Positions 1 through 7,247 of a DNA stretch of 13,197 bases are shown here, piece after piece; the first letter of the stretch is position 1, and each line of letters starts with the position of its first letter. The stretch comes from Acidobacteriota bacterium (GTDB lineage Bacteria; Acidobacteriota; Blastocatellia; Pyrinomonadales; Pyrinomonadaceae), in assembly GCA_963169175.1 (NCBI GenBank), contig CAUJFK010000173.1, positions 1 through 13,197 of the forward strand, written 5' to 3'. The notes below the pieces were generated by a model. It made no database searches. It was not told where the DNA came from and was given only the letters and a program-made list of their open reading frames with translations. Made by a program: the position numbers and the translations under genes.

Positions 1-263
1 GTAAGCGCCTGCGTTCAGAGTTCCCGCCAACAAAGCGGTTCGTGATAACCGCCTGCATAATCAATTTTGCAAGTTTCTGCACGGGCGGAATCTTCGCCGC
101 CGCGCTCGGCGGCTACGGATTGTGGTTCGCAACCTCGGACATCGGCAAGGCATTCTTTTCGGGATACGGAGATGCTGAGGTTCCCAGGGGGCTGCCGGAT
201 GAGGCCTATTCAACATACGACCCAAGTTATGCCCGTGACCCCAATCGCGTCGATTGGCGATAA
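1..263 (+). CDS. C-terminal part of an unrecognised membrane protein
   Basis: The reading frame is already open at the left edge of the window (first full codon at base 3) and ends at TAA 261-263, so 86 residues of a longer protein are probably visible. They begin with a basic stretch (KRLRSEFPPTKRF), followed by about 30 hydrophobic, glycine- and alanine-rich residues that look like one or two membrane segments, then a polar tail ending DPNRVDWR. The basic residues before the hydrophobic part suggest a cytoplasmic N-terminal side. A GTG at 42 could start a 73-residue protein instead, but the open frame upstream of it and the lack of a ribosome site there favour a truncated larger gene. A hairpin terminator 14 bases after the stop supports this being a real gene end. 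I recognise no family and assign no function. Confidence 0.6.
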   Translation, partial: KRLRSEFPPTKRFVITACIINFASFCTGGIFAAALGGYGLWFATSDIGKAFFSGYGDAEVPRGLPDEAYSTYDPSYARDPNRVDWR

Positions 264-276
264 CTTCTTGCAACAT

Positions 277-303
277 GGGCCGCCGGAAAAAGGGCGGCCC
301 TTT
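277..303 (+). terminator. Rho-independent-type terminator hairpin
   Basis: A perfect 8-bp stem, GGGCCGCC at 277-284 with GGCGGCCC at 293-300, encloses an 8-base purine loop and is followed by TTT. The U-tract is short, so termination may be partial. It lies 14 bases after the stop codon of the first gene, as expected for its transcript end. Confidence 0.7.
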
Positions 304-579
304 CCCGTCCCGGCCCCACAAGCCAAACTGCCTGACGCGAACCAATTCGACAATTAAGTCCGAATGATCCTGCCCCTGGGCCGGCTTCGCCTCCACGAAA
401 AACCACGAAAGCAGACCGAAACCTGCGAATCAAATATCTCGGACTGGCACGGAATGTACTTAGCCTAAGCCCCGGAGATTCGGCGGCTTGAGTCACGGGC
501 CTTTTTCTTTTTCCTTGAGTTTCGCTATTCTTTTATTTTCATAACTTCACCGAATATTAAGGGAACTACAGAATACAAT
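304..579. other. Gene-free spacer before hbd
   Basis: I see no convincing gene here. Frames that cross this stretch have unrelated, arginine- and proline-rich translations without a start context. It contains one copy of a dispersed intergenic repeat (382-410, listed separately) and pyrimidine-rich runs around 500-540. The promoter of the next gene should lie between about 500 and 565, but no -35/-10 pair is close enough to consensus to call. Confidence 0.6.
382..410. repeat. Dispersed CCACGAAA repeat, copy 1
   Basis: CGGCTTCGCC followed by TCCACGAAAA at 382-401 matches 4484-4503 at 19 of 20 bases. It continues into a second CCACGAAA at 403-410. Both copies lie in gaps between genes, which points to a small dispersed non-coding element rather than shared coding sequence. 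This copy lacks the opposing arm seen at the second site. Confidence 0.6.
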
Positions 580-1428
580 ATGGCTGAGATCATTGGCGTT
601 ATAGGTGCGGGCACGATGGGGAACGGTATCGCACAAACGGCGGCGAATGCGGGCTTTGATGTCGTGATGAGCGATGTGAGTTCGGAATATCTTGAGCGGG
701 GTTTGTCCAACATTTCTAAAAGCCTCGACCGTTTCGTAAAGAAAGAAACTATAACCGAAGCGCAAAAGGCCGAGATACTTGGCCGCATCACGACAACTGC
801 AGAGCTTGAGGGATTGAAAGATTGTACCCTGATCGTCGAGGCCGCGACCGAGAATTTTGATATCAAAAAGCAGATATTCGAAAAGCTGGATGCGATCGCC
901 CCGGCCGAGACGATCCTTTCTTCAAACACATCATCCATTTCAATAACAAAGATCGCCGCCGTGACAAAGCGGCCGGACAAGGTCGTCGGGATGCATTTCT
1001 TTAACCCGGTCCCGCTGATGAAACTGGTCGAGGTAATCCGCGGCATCGCCACCTCGGATGAAACCTACGAAAAAGTCAGGTCGCTTTCAGAACGGCTTGG
1101 AAAAGTGCCGGTCGAATGCAACGATTATCCAGGCTTTGTCTCGAACCGGGTTTTGATGCCGATGATCAATGAAGCGATCTTTGTCCTGCACGAAGGCGTG
1201 GCAACCCGCGAAGCGATCGATGAGATAATGAAGCTCGGCATGAATCATCCGATGGGGCCGCTGACGCTGGCCGACTTTATCGGGCTCGATGTTTGCCTGG
1301 CTATCCTGAACGTATTGCACGAAGGCCTCGGCGATCCGAAATATCGGCCGTGCCCGCTGCTTAAGAAATACGTCGATGCCGGCTGGCTTGGCAGAAAGAG
1401 CGGACGAGGTTTCTACGAATACTCGTAA
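580..1428 (+). CDS. hbd: 3-hydroxybutyryl-CoA dehydrogenase
   Basis: An NAD-dependent short-chain 3-hydroxyacyl-CoA dehydrogenase that interconverts 3-hydroxybutyryl-CoA and acetoacetyl-CoA, in fatty-acid oxidation or C4 metabolism in the cytoplasm. The 282-residue length is normal for the single-function family. The N-terminal Rossmann fold has GAGTMG at 9-14 and Asp32 at the end of strand 2, which fits NAD rather than NADP. The catalytic set is complete and correctly spaced: Ser118 in SNTSS, His139 in GMHFFNP, Glu151, and Asn189 in PGFVSNR. The C-terminal dimerisation domain ends in the usual GRKSGRGFYEYS. Start ATG 580 puts the glycine-rich motif at the normal distance from the N-terminus; AAGGGA lies about 15 bases upstream, a loose ribosome site. 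No thiolase or crotonase is adjacent, so the pathway (beta-oxidation, polyhydroxybutyrate or other) cannot be fixed. It could be named paaH or fadB2 in other schemes. Confidence 0.95.
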   Translation: MAEIIGVIGAGTMGNGIAQTAANAGFDVVMSDVSSEYLERGLSNISKSLDRFVKKETITEAQKAEILGRITTTAELEGLKDCTLIVEAATENFDIKKQIFEKLDAIAPAETILSSNTSSISITKIAAVTKRPDKVVGMHFFNPVPLMKLVEVIRGIATSDETYEKVRSLSERLGKVPVECNDYPGFVSNRVLMPMINEAIFVLHEGVATREAIDEIMKLGMNHPMGPLTLADFIGLDVCLAILNVLHEGLGDPKYRPCPLLKKYVDAGWLGRKSGRGFYEYS

Positions 1429-1524
1429 TAAGAGATCTCATTGCGGATGATGCCGTTTGTCGAAATTCGGGCTTCGTTGTAACCTTTTTCAATCCAAAGT
1501 TTTCGCGCCGGGACCGATCTGCGA

Positions 1525-2295
1525 ATGAATCCGATCACAAAGTTTCTTTTCGAATTACAAGAGGTCAGCCTGCTTTTGTGGCGTGTCTTCATTGGCTTGT
1601 TCCGAGGGCCCCGCTATCTCGACGAGTTTGTAAAACAGATGGACATCATCGGCGTGGGGTCGCTGCCGATAGTGCTTCTGACCGGATTCTTTACCGGCGG
1701 CGTCCTTGTGCTGCAAACGTTCCCGACGCTGCAATATTACGGGGTCCACAGCGAGACCGGCCGGTCTGTCGCCGTGTCGCTCATCCGCGAACTTGGTCCG
1801 GTGCTTTCGGCCCTGATGGTCTCCGGCCGGATCGGCGCGGCAATATCGGCCGAACTTGGTTCAATGGTCGTTTCGCAGCAGATCGACGCGATGCGTGCAC
1901 TTGGCACCGATCCGCTGAAAAAACTTGTCACACCGCGCGTTATCGCATTGATCGTGATGCTGCCGCTGCTCACAGTTGCAGCGGACATTTTCGGCATTAT
2001 CGGCGGCGGATCGGTTGCATCGTATATCTACGGCCAGGACCATAACAGCTTTATCGCGTCGGTCCGCGATGGGATCGCGTCGCAAGATCTGATCGGCGGG
2101 ACCATCAAACCATTCTTTTTTGGACTGATCATTGGCGGAATTTCATGCCATAAGGGGCTTTCAACCACTGGCGGGACCGTGGGCGTCGGCACCTCGACCA
2201 TCAACGCCGTAGTGCTTTCTTCGATCTGGGTGATCGTCTTCGACTTCTTTTTATCAAAGGCTATCCAATCGATCCTTGGGCAAGGAACGCTCTAG
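1525..2295 (+). CDS. mlaE: MlaE/YrbE-type ABC transporter permease
   Basis: Inner-membrane permease subunit of an MCE-type lipid ABC transporter. In the Mla system the permease dimer passes phospholipid between the inner membrane and the periplasmic MCE ring. The 256-residue length is typical. The family signature is at residues 88-127: RELGPVLSALMVSGRIGAA, then AELGSM, then QQIDAMRALG; the usual EQIDA reads QQIDA here. Hydrophobic segments lie roughly at 43-67, 84-106, 138-168, 190-213 and 220-245. The conserved C-terminal GGTVGVGTSTINAVV motif is present. An N-terminal amphipathic helix (about residues 1-38) precedes the first membrane segment, as in MlaE. The next gene, the ATPase, starts 8 bases after the stop and the MCE protein follows, so the three genes form one operon. 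GGGA lies 11 bases before the ATG. Confidence 0.93.
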   Translation: MNPITKFLFELQEVSLLLWRVFIGLFRGPRYLDEFVKQMDIIGVGSLPIVLLTGFFTGGVLVLQTFPTLQYYGVHSETGRSVAVSLIRELGPVLSALMVSGRIGAAISAELGSMVVSQQIDAMRALGTDPLKKLVTPRVIALIVMLPLLTVAADIFGIIGGGSVASYIYGQDHNSFIASVRDGIASQDLIGGTIKPFFFGLIIGGISCHKGLSTTGGTVGVGTSTINAVVLSSIWVIVFDFFLSKAIQSILGQGTL

Positions 2296-2303
2296 CTTAT
2301 TTT

Positions 2304-3200
2304 ATGGCTTTGGTCCCGGAACAAGTGCGTGAACCCACTGCTGAGCCTTCGCTTGAGGAGTTCAACCTTGAGGCGGCGGTTGACGAGCCGGAGCGTGTCG
2401 TCCCCGCGATCGAGTTCCGCAACGTGCGGCTGGCGTTTGATGACAAGGTCGTGCTCGACGGTGTCAGTTTTACAGTACGCCGCGGCGAAACAAAGATCAT
2501 TCTCGGACAAAGCGGCGGCGGCAAATCTACGATCATACGCCTGATCCTCGGGCTTCTTAAACCAGATTCTGGCGAGATACTGATCGACGGCGAGGAGATA
2601 ACCCACCATTCCGAACTCGATATGATGCCTGTCCGCCAGAAGATCGGGATGGTCTTTCAGGAAGGTGCATTATTCGACTCGCTTTCGGTTTATGAGAACG
2701 TCGCCTATCGCCTGAGAGAACAAGGTGTGGATGAAGAGGAGATCGAACCAGAGGTTCGCCGCATGCTTCAGTTCGTCGCGCTTGAGTATGCGATCGAGAA
2801 GATGCCTAGTGAACTATCCGGCGGAATGCGGCGCCGTGTTGGCATTGCTCGGGCGTTGATCGGAGATCCGCAGATCGTACTGTTTGATGAACCGACAGCC
2901 GGGCTTGATCCGCCGACAGCTAGGACCATCTGCGAACTTGCCATCGAACTTCGCGATCTGCAGGACGTGTCATCTATCTTTGTTACGCATGACATGAACA
3001 ACCTTCGCTACCTATCGTCAGAATATGCTGTGGTCGATGAAGAAGGCATCGTTTCATTCGAGAAGGAAGGTGAAAGACTTTGTCTGATCAACACCGAAGT
3101 GTTAATGTTGCGGGATGGAAAGATCAACTTTCAAGGTACGGATGAGAAACTGCGACAGTCGTCTGATGCGTATATAAAGACATTCATTCACGGAAAATAA
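2304..3200 (+). CDS. mlaF: MlaF-type ABC transporter ATPase
   Basis: Cytoplasmic ATPase that powers the MlaE/MlaD-type lipid transporter. In the 298-residue protein the ABC core begins near residue 36. Walker A is GQSGGGKST at 68-76, the Q-loop glutamine is Gln119, the signature is LSGGM at 171-175, Walker B with the D-loop is IVLFDEPTAGLDP at 191-203, and the switch histidine is His229 in FVTHDM. All catalytic elements are intact. An acidic, proline-containing N-terminal extension of about 35 residues precedes the core; MlaF normally starts close to the core, so either the extension is genuine or translation begins further in, though no internal ATG is well placed. The start is 8 bases after the mlaE stop, and the MCE gene begins 11 bases after this stop, so co-transcription is very likely. 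Confidence 0.94.
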   Translation: MALVPEQVREPTAEPSLEEFNLEAAVDEPERVVPAIEFRNVRLAFDDKVVLDGVSFTVRRGETKIILGQSGGGKSTIIRLILGLLKPDSGEILIDGEEITHHSELDMMPVRQKIGMVFQEGALFDSLSVYENVAYRLREQGVDEEEIEPEVRRMLQFVALEYAIEKMPSELSGGMRRRVGIARALIGDPQIVLFDEPTAGLDPPTARTICELAIELRDLQDVSSIFVTHDMNNLRYLSSEYAVVDEEGIVSFEKEGERLCLINTEVLMLRDGKINFQGTDEKLRQSSDAYIKTFIHGK

Positions 3201-3211
3201 CACCACTGAAT

Positions 3212-4396
3212 ATGGTCGAAACGAGAAAAAAGCTAACCTTCAGCAAAGTACGAGTCGGGATATTTGTCCTCTTCGGCCTGGGAGTTCTCGCGTTTCTCGT
3301 GCTGAATTCAAGTGGTGATTTTAACCCGTTCGAAAAGAAACTCACCCTAAAGGCGCAATTTGCCGCGGCCGACGGGCTTCGTGAAGGATCGGACGTCCAG
3401 CTTGCCGGCGTCCGCATCGGCCAGGTGGAAAGCGTAAATTTCCTGCCGCCCGACAGCCCTGAAGAATCGAAAATAGAAGCAATATTGAAAGTTGACCGCG
3501 AATTGAACGGTACCCCGATAACGGAGCGGATAAGGACCGATTCGACCGCCCAGCTCATCGCTACGTCCCTGCTTGCCAACGATAAATCGATCAACATCAC
3601 CCCCGGCACAGCGAAAGGTTCGCCCGCGAGTGAGAACTACGTCCTAAAATCGGCTGTCGGGATCGGCATCAATCAACTGACCGAAACGGGCAACGAACTG
3701 CTCGAACAGATCAATAAACTGGCCCTGCCCGCAAACGAGATCCTGAACAAGGCAAACCAGGGTGAAGGAACCCTTGGCCGGATCATCAACGATGAGTCTC
3801 TTTACCAGGACCTTGACGCGACGATCAGTGAAATGCAATCGACGCTGAATAAGGTCAATAAAGGCAGCGGGACGGCCGGCAAACTCGTCAATGATCCTGA
3901 ATTGTATGACAGCCTCAATCGGACGGTCGGCCAGCTTGAGGCGATCGCGGCGGATATAAAGGCTGGCCGCGGTTCGGCCGGAAAATTTGTGACCGACGAC
4001 GCGTTTTATAATGAAACGCGTGCGGCGATCGGTGATCTAAGGACCGCGGCGGCAAAGATCAACAGTGTGGCAGACGATTTTAAATTGATCTCCGCCGACC
4101 TCGCCGCCGGCCGTGGTTCCGCCGGCAAACTGCTTAAAGATGAACAGCTTTATAACGAAGCCCGCGATACTCTGGCCCGTTTCAACAGCACCGCGACCCG
4201 CGTCGAACAGTTGATCGCCGACGCCCAGGCCGGCAAAGGCACCATCGGCAAACTGATCACCGATGAAACCCTGTATAAGAATCTCAACGAAACTGCCTCG
4301 AATGTTAATCAACTGTCGAGCGAAGGCACGAAACTCATCTACGATTTTCGACAGAATCCTAAAAAATACCTGCGGATAAAAGTTAGTCTTTTTTGA
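3212..4396 (+). CDS. mlaD: MlaD-family MCE protein with C-terminal repeats
   Basis: Membrane-anchored substrate-binding subunit of the adjacent lipid ABC transporter. A basic N-terminus is followed by one membrane helix (about 13-31), then the MCE domain (about 43-132) with the hallmark GLREGSDVQLAGVRIGQV at 55-72. E. coli MlaD is about 183 residues; this protein has 394, and the extra length is a helical C-terminal region. That region carries five copies of a motif of the form G-x-G-[TS]-x-G-[KR]-[LIF]-x-x-D-x-x-[LF]-Y, starting at Gly184, 218, 252, 300 and 341. Spacings are 34, 34, 48 and 41 residues, which differ by multiples of seven and suggest coiled-coil or helical-barrel packing. The protein ends in a basic NPKKYLRIKVSLF tail. 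Related long MCE proteins form periplasmic barrels or needles, which would fit a trans-envelope role. No mlaC or mlaB gene is visible. Confidence 0.92.
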   Translation: MVETRKKLTFSKVRVGIFVLFGLGVLAFLVLNSSGDFNPFEKKLTLKAQFAAADGLREGSDVQLAGVRIGQVESVNFLPPDSPEESKIEAILKVDRELNGTPITERIRTDSTAQLIATSLLANDKSINITPGTAKGSPASENYVLKSAVGIGINQLTETGNELLEQINKLALPANEILNKANQGEGTLGRIINDESLYQDLDATISEMQSTLNKVNKGSGTAGKLVNDPELYDSLNRTVGQLEAIAADIKAGRGSAGKFVTDDAFYNETRAAIGDLRTAAAKINSVADDFKLISADLAAGRGSAGKLLKDEQLYNEARDTLARFNSTATRVEQLIADAQAGKGTIGKLITDETLYKNLNETASNVNQLSSEGTKLIYDFRQNPKKYLRIKVSLF

Positions 4397-4429
4397 TCCC
4401 GCGCGAATCGAAAATGCAGCCATTGCCGA

Positions 4430-4543
4430 GATGTGGTTTCGCCAGTCTTCGTCTTCTTTTCGTCTGTTTCGTGGTCCCGCTCACGGCTTCGCCGCCACGA
4501 AAAGCACAAATCGAAAAAGCGAAACTCGCGAAACAGAGATTCT
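4430..4543. repeat. Imperfect inverted repeat containing dispersed CCACGAAA repeat, copy 2
   Basis: Arms of about 40 bases face each other. The left arm runs from GGTTTCGCCAG (about 4434) to TTTCGTGG at 4467-4474; the right arm runs from CCACGAAA at 4494-4501 to GCGAAAC (about 4534). The innermost 8 bases pair perfectly around a loop of about 19 bases; the outer parts pair with mismatches and one-base slips. The block 4484-4503 is 19/20 identical to 382-401. It lies directly after the MCE gene and may act as a transcript-end hairpin, but it has no clear U-tract. Confidence 0.6.
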
Positions 4544-4559
4544 CTACAGGCTGTGCAAC

Positions 4560-4626
4560 TTGCATTTTTATCTATGCATCTATACATTACTTATGCGTAT
4601 AAACTGCATAAGATGAAGTATGCATA
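4560..4626 (+). promoter_or_regulatory. Probable argR promoter with ARG-box-like half-sites
   Basis: This AT-rich stretch contains five TGCAT/ATGCA-type half-sites: TGCAT at 4561, TATGCAT at 4573, TTATGC at 4591, GCATAA at 4606 and TATGCATA at 4619, the last overlapping the argR start codon. TTATGC and GCATAA form an exact dyad with a 9-base spacer. A possible promoter is TTGCAT (4560-4565) with TATACA (4581-4586), though the 15-base spacer is short. Arginine repressors commonly bind paired palindromic boxes in front of their own operon, and TGCAT-type half-sites are known for some actinobacterial ARG boxes. Autoregulation by ArgR is therefore an inference from position and symmetry. Confidence 0.5.
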
Positions 4627-5039
4627 AAGACCAGCGGCAAGAGGCCCTGCTAAAACTTATCTCAGCCGAGCGGATCGCAAGCCAGGCCGAGCTGGCCCGG
4701 CGGCTTCGCTCGCGAAATTTTGACGTGACACAAGCAAGTATCTCCCGCGACCTCGAAGAACTTGGCGTCATCAAATCGTCGGGCATTTATACAGTGCCGA
4801 AGAAGCCGCGTGGTGCCGCCGTTTTTGGCGTGCGCGGCCTTGAAACATCCGGCGATTCGCTGGTCGTGGTCAAATGTGATTCGGGCCTGGCGTCGGCCGC
4901 GGCCGTTCAGATCGATGCCGCTCGAATTGCGGAAATAGTCGGGACGATCGCCGGCGACGACACCATCTTTGTCGCTGTGCGCGACGCCCGAGCACAGCGA
5001 ACCGTCATGAAACGCATCTGGGAGGCATTCGATAAGTGA
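4620..5039 (+). CDS. argR: Arginine repressor ArgR
   Basis: Arginine-responsive transcription factor; family members form hexamers that bind ARG boxes when arginine is bound. The 139-residue length is slightly short of the usual 150. The N-terminal winged helix-turn-helix (about 1-62) has SQAELARRL and the recognition helix VTQASISRDLEELGVIK at 36-52, including the conserved Ser42-Arg43. The C-terminal oligomerisation and arginine-binding domain (about 78-139) carries GLASAAAVQIDAARIAEIVGTIAGDDT at 89-115, with the aspartate pair Asp113-Asp114 that contacts arginine in the family. The start is ATG 4620 without a clear Shine-Dalgarno sequence. It heads the arginine block and overlaps the next gene by 4 bases, so it is probably co-transcribed with argC and sets its own level. 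Confidence 0.95.
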   Translation: MHKDQRQEALLKLISAERIASQAELARRLRSRNFDVTQASISRDLEELGVIKSSGIYTVPKKPRGAAVFGVRGLETSGDSLVVVKCDSGLASAAAVQIDAARIAEIVGTIAGDDTIFVAVRDARAQRTVMKRIWEAFDK

Positions 5040-6082
5040 AAACGGTTGAGATCGATAAAATTGGCTCTGTGACATCGCCGCTCGGACTTGGGCGGCGGAT
5101 CAGCACGGTTGGATCAAGCGGATTTCCGGTCGCGGGCGATGTCGTTGCCGTGCGTGCGCTTTCAGAAAGTGTGACTTACGGCAATCTGGAACTTCCGACA
5201 GGCCGTCTGGCAAAGATAAATCGCAATGACATCCTGCTAGGTGTTTTAGGCAAGCGGCGGGCGTTGAAAGGCTTTGTCGGCGATGTGCCCGACGCAGTTC
5301 ATGCTGGTGATCGTCTTCATTTGTTGAACATGGGCGGAGTTATCGGCGTTTGCAAAGGGCATCATTCATCGCTGTCCGACGCGATCGAGGTCGAGGTTGT
5401 CGGCCTTGCTTGCGATGCCGAAGGCAGTGTGCTGAACATTTCAGATAATGCGCTGCCGTCGTCCAATTCGCTGCTTCCATCCGCGCCGATCGTGCTTGTT
5501 GCGGGAACCTGTATGAACTCCGGCAAGACAGTCGCCGCAACGGAGATAATTCGGCAGGCGGCAAATGCGGGCCTGCGCGTTGCGGGTGCAAAGCTTTCCG
5601 GCATTGCCTGCCTTCGCGACACGCTGCATATGCAGGACCACGGTGCCATCGCGACCGCCAGCTTTCTTGATTGCGGGTTGCCGTCAACTGTCGATCATGA
5701 AGACCTGGCGCCGACCGCCAAGGGCATTCTGAACCATCTGAACACATTCCGGCCCAACCTGATCATTGTTGAGGCAGGCGATGGCATCGTCGGCGGCTAT
5801 GCCGTGGATTCGGTCCTTCGGGATGCTGAGATTCAGGCGGCCATTTCGGCATTCATATTCTGCGCGTCCGATTATGTAGGGGTTATCGGCGGGATTGCTG
5901 TCCTCAAGGAACTTGGTATCGCGATCGACGTTGTCGCCGGGTCGGTCACCGATTCGCAGATGGGCGAAGATTTTGTCGAAGGCCAATTCGCGATCAGTGC
6001 CGGCAATGCCCGGCGCGACGGTGAGCGGCTGTTTCATTTGATCCGGGAAAAGATCGCTTCGATCGAAGCTGCATTTGCCTAA
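5036..6082 (+). CDS. Uncharacterised BioD/CobB-like P-loop protein in the arg operon
   Basis: A 348-residue protein of unknown function. GTG start 5036 overlaps the argR stop by 4 bases (GTGA) and has GGGAGG at 5020-5025, ten bases upstream, a good ribosome site that decides the start. Residues 1 to about 148 look beta-rich and glycine-rich, with no domain I recognise. From about 150 a P-loop NTPase domain begins: VLVAGTCMNSGKT at 153-165 has the G-x5-GKT form of dethiobiotin synthetase, CobB/CobQ and MobB (SIMIBI class). IIVEAGDGIVGGY at 243-255 resembles the BioD VEGAGG element, with Glu246 and Asp249 as possible Mg-ATP ligands. The DTLHMQDHG stretch (195-203) sits where related enzymes bind substrate. 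argC starts 3 bases after its stop, so it belongs to the arginine operon. It could be an ATP-dependent amino-acid-modifying enzyme or a nucleotide-binding regulator. DUF1611 was considered, but the motifs do not clearly fit. Confidence 0.9.
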   Translation: MKTVEIDKIGSVTSPLGLGRRISTVGSSGFPVAGDVVAVRALSESVTYGNLELPTGRLAKINRNDILLGVLGKRRALKGFVGDVPDAVHAGDRLHLLNMGGVIGVCKGHHSSLSDAIEVEVVGLACDAEGSVLNISDNALPSSNSLLPSAPIVLVAGTCMNSGKTVAATEIIRQAANAGLRVAGAKLSGIACLRDTLHMQDHGAIATASFLDCGLPSTVDHEDLAPTAKGILNHLNTFRPNLIIVEAGDGIVGGYAVDSVLRDAEIQAAISAFIFCASDYVGVIGGIAVLKELGIAIDVVAGSVTDSQMGEDFVEGQFAISAGNARRDGERLFHLIREKIASIEAAFA

Positions 6083-6085
6083 ATA

Positions 6086-7147
6086 ATGACCACGCATATC
6101 CAGAATAAGAATGATTCATCGCCGCGGTTCCGAGTCGCGATCTTTGGCGGTTCGGGCTATGGCGGAAGCGAGCTGCTCCGCATTCTGTTGTTTCACCCAA
6201 ATGCGGAAATTGTGCTCGTGACCGCAAACGAACACGCTGGAAAGCCGGTCGGTGCCGTGCATCGAAATCTGCTCGGTCTGACCGATCTGATCTTTGCGGA
6301 CGCTCCGGATGATCTGTCCGGGTTGGACGATGTTGATGTCGCATTCTTCGCTCTTCCGCATGGACAGGCCTTGAATCTTGCACCGCACCTGCCGCCGAAT
6401 GTTAAGGCAATCGACCTGTCAGGCGATTTTCGTATTGATGACGCGGAAGTTTTTAAGCGGTTTTACAAACTCGATCATGCGGGCGATGTGCAGGGCAGCT
6501 TTGTTTACGGCCTGACCGAAACAAATCGGGATGCGATCCGAACGGCCTGGTTCATAGCAAATCCCGGATGCTTTGCAACGGCGACACTATTGGCTCTGGC
6601 ACCCGCCGTCAGCAGTGGCCTGCTGACCGGAAAGATAATTGTGGATGCAAAGACGGGTTCGTCTGGTTCGGGTGCAAAAGCCGCGGCAAATACGCATCAT
6701 CCGCAACGGATGAATTCGTTCTACGCCTACAAACCGTTCGAGCATCAGCACCTGCCGGAGATCGAGCAGCATCTGCGAACGGTAGGCAAACTTTCGGGTG
6801 ATCTTGTGTTCATGACCCACAGCCTGCCAGTCGCGCGCGGAATTTTCGCTTCGTGCTATATGGAGACAACGGTCAATATTACCAACGAGGACCTGGACAA
6901 TCTTTACCGCGAATTCTACGCCGATGCATTTTTTGTGCGGCATGTCGAAGGCTCGCCGGACATCAATTGGGTCAAGAATACAAATTTCTGCGATATTGCC
7001 ACGCATTCGAACGGTAAGCAGATCGTTGTCTTTTCGGCGGTGGACAATCTAGTAAAAGGTGCGGCCGGCCAGGCGGTACAGAATATGAACCTGATGTTCG
7101 GGCTGGATGAAAAAACAGGGCTTGTGTTTACGGGTGGGAATCCATGA
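6086..7147 (+). CDS. argC: N-acetyl-gamma-glutamyl-phosphate reductase
   Basis: NADPH-dependent reduction of N-acyl-glutamyl phosphate to the semialdehyde, the third step of arginine synthesis. In this 353-residue protein the cofactor motif is FGGSGYGGSELLRIL at 20-34, the catalytic cysteine is Cys162 in ANPGCFATAT, and the base histidine is His222 in FEHQHLPEIEQ. LPVARGI is at 247-253. The substrate loop reads DAKTGSSGSGAKAAANTHHP (187-206) rather than the more common DAKSGVSGAGRK. Start ATG 6086 follows the P-loop gene by 3 bases and gives a polar lead-in of about 13 residues before the first strand. No Shine-Dalgarno sequence is evident, so translation probably depends on coupling. Given the carbamoyltransferase downstream, the acyl group may be acetyl or succinyl. 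Confidence 0.95.
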   Translation: MTTHIQNKNDSSPRFRVAIFGGSGYGGSELLRILLFHPNAEIVLVTANEHAGKPVGAVHRNLLGLTDLIFADAPDDLSGLDDVDVAFFALPHGQALNLAPHLPPNVKAIDLSGDFRIDDAEVFKRFYKLDHAGDVQGSFVYGLTETNRDAIRTAWFIANPGCFATATLLALAPAVSSGLLTGKIIVDAKTGSSGSGAKAAANTHHPQRMNSFYAYKPFEHQHLPEIEQHLRTVGKLSGDLVFMTHSLPVARGIFASCYMETTVNITNEDLDNLYREFYADAFFVRHVEGSPDINWVKNTNFCDIATHSNGKQIVVFSAVDNLVKGAAGQAVQNMNLMFGLDEKTGLVFTGGNP

Positions 7148-7247
7148 CAGCAAGTGAGCGGCTGAAGCTAACGGACACCCTCTGATGTGAGGTTCTTGTC
7201 CCGAAATTCAGATCTCTTTACTCTTATTCTGTGGTTATTTTACTTTG

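Noticed and set aside
67..357. Alternative plus-strand frame of 96 codons at the left edge
   Set aside because: It continues through the terminator hairpin at 277-303, has an Arg/Pro/Ser-rich composition, and competes with the frame that is open from the window edge and has a membrane-protein pattern.
472..510. Hairpin with T-rich tail before hbd
   Set aside because: Only about four base pairs (GCCC/GGGC) hold over a long loop, too weak to call a terminator.
525..1052. Minus-strand open frame of 175 codons opposite hbd
   Set aside because: It is the antisense shadow of a clear 3-hydroxyacyl-CoA dehydrogenase; its translation is Ser/Ile/Val-rich with no family motif.
4393..4627. Short plus-strand frames after the MCE gene
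   Set aside because: They translate the imperfect palindromic repeat and the argR operator region; no start site or family resemblance.
7245..7247. TTG as argD start
   Set aside because: An ATG follows directly at 7248; neither has a ribosome site, and ATG is the simpler choice.
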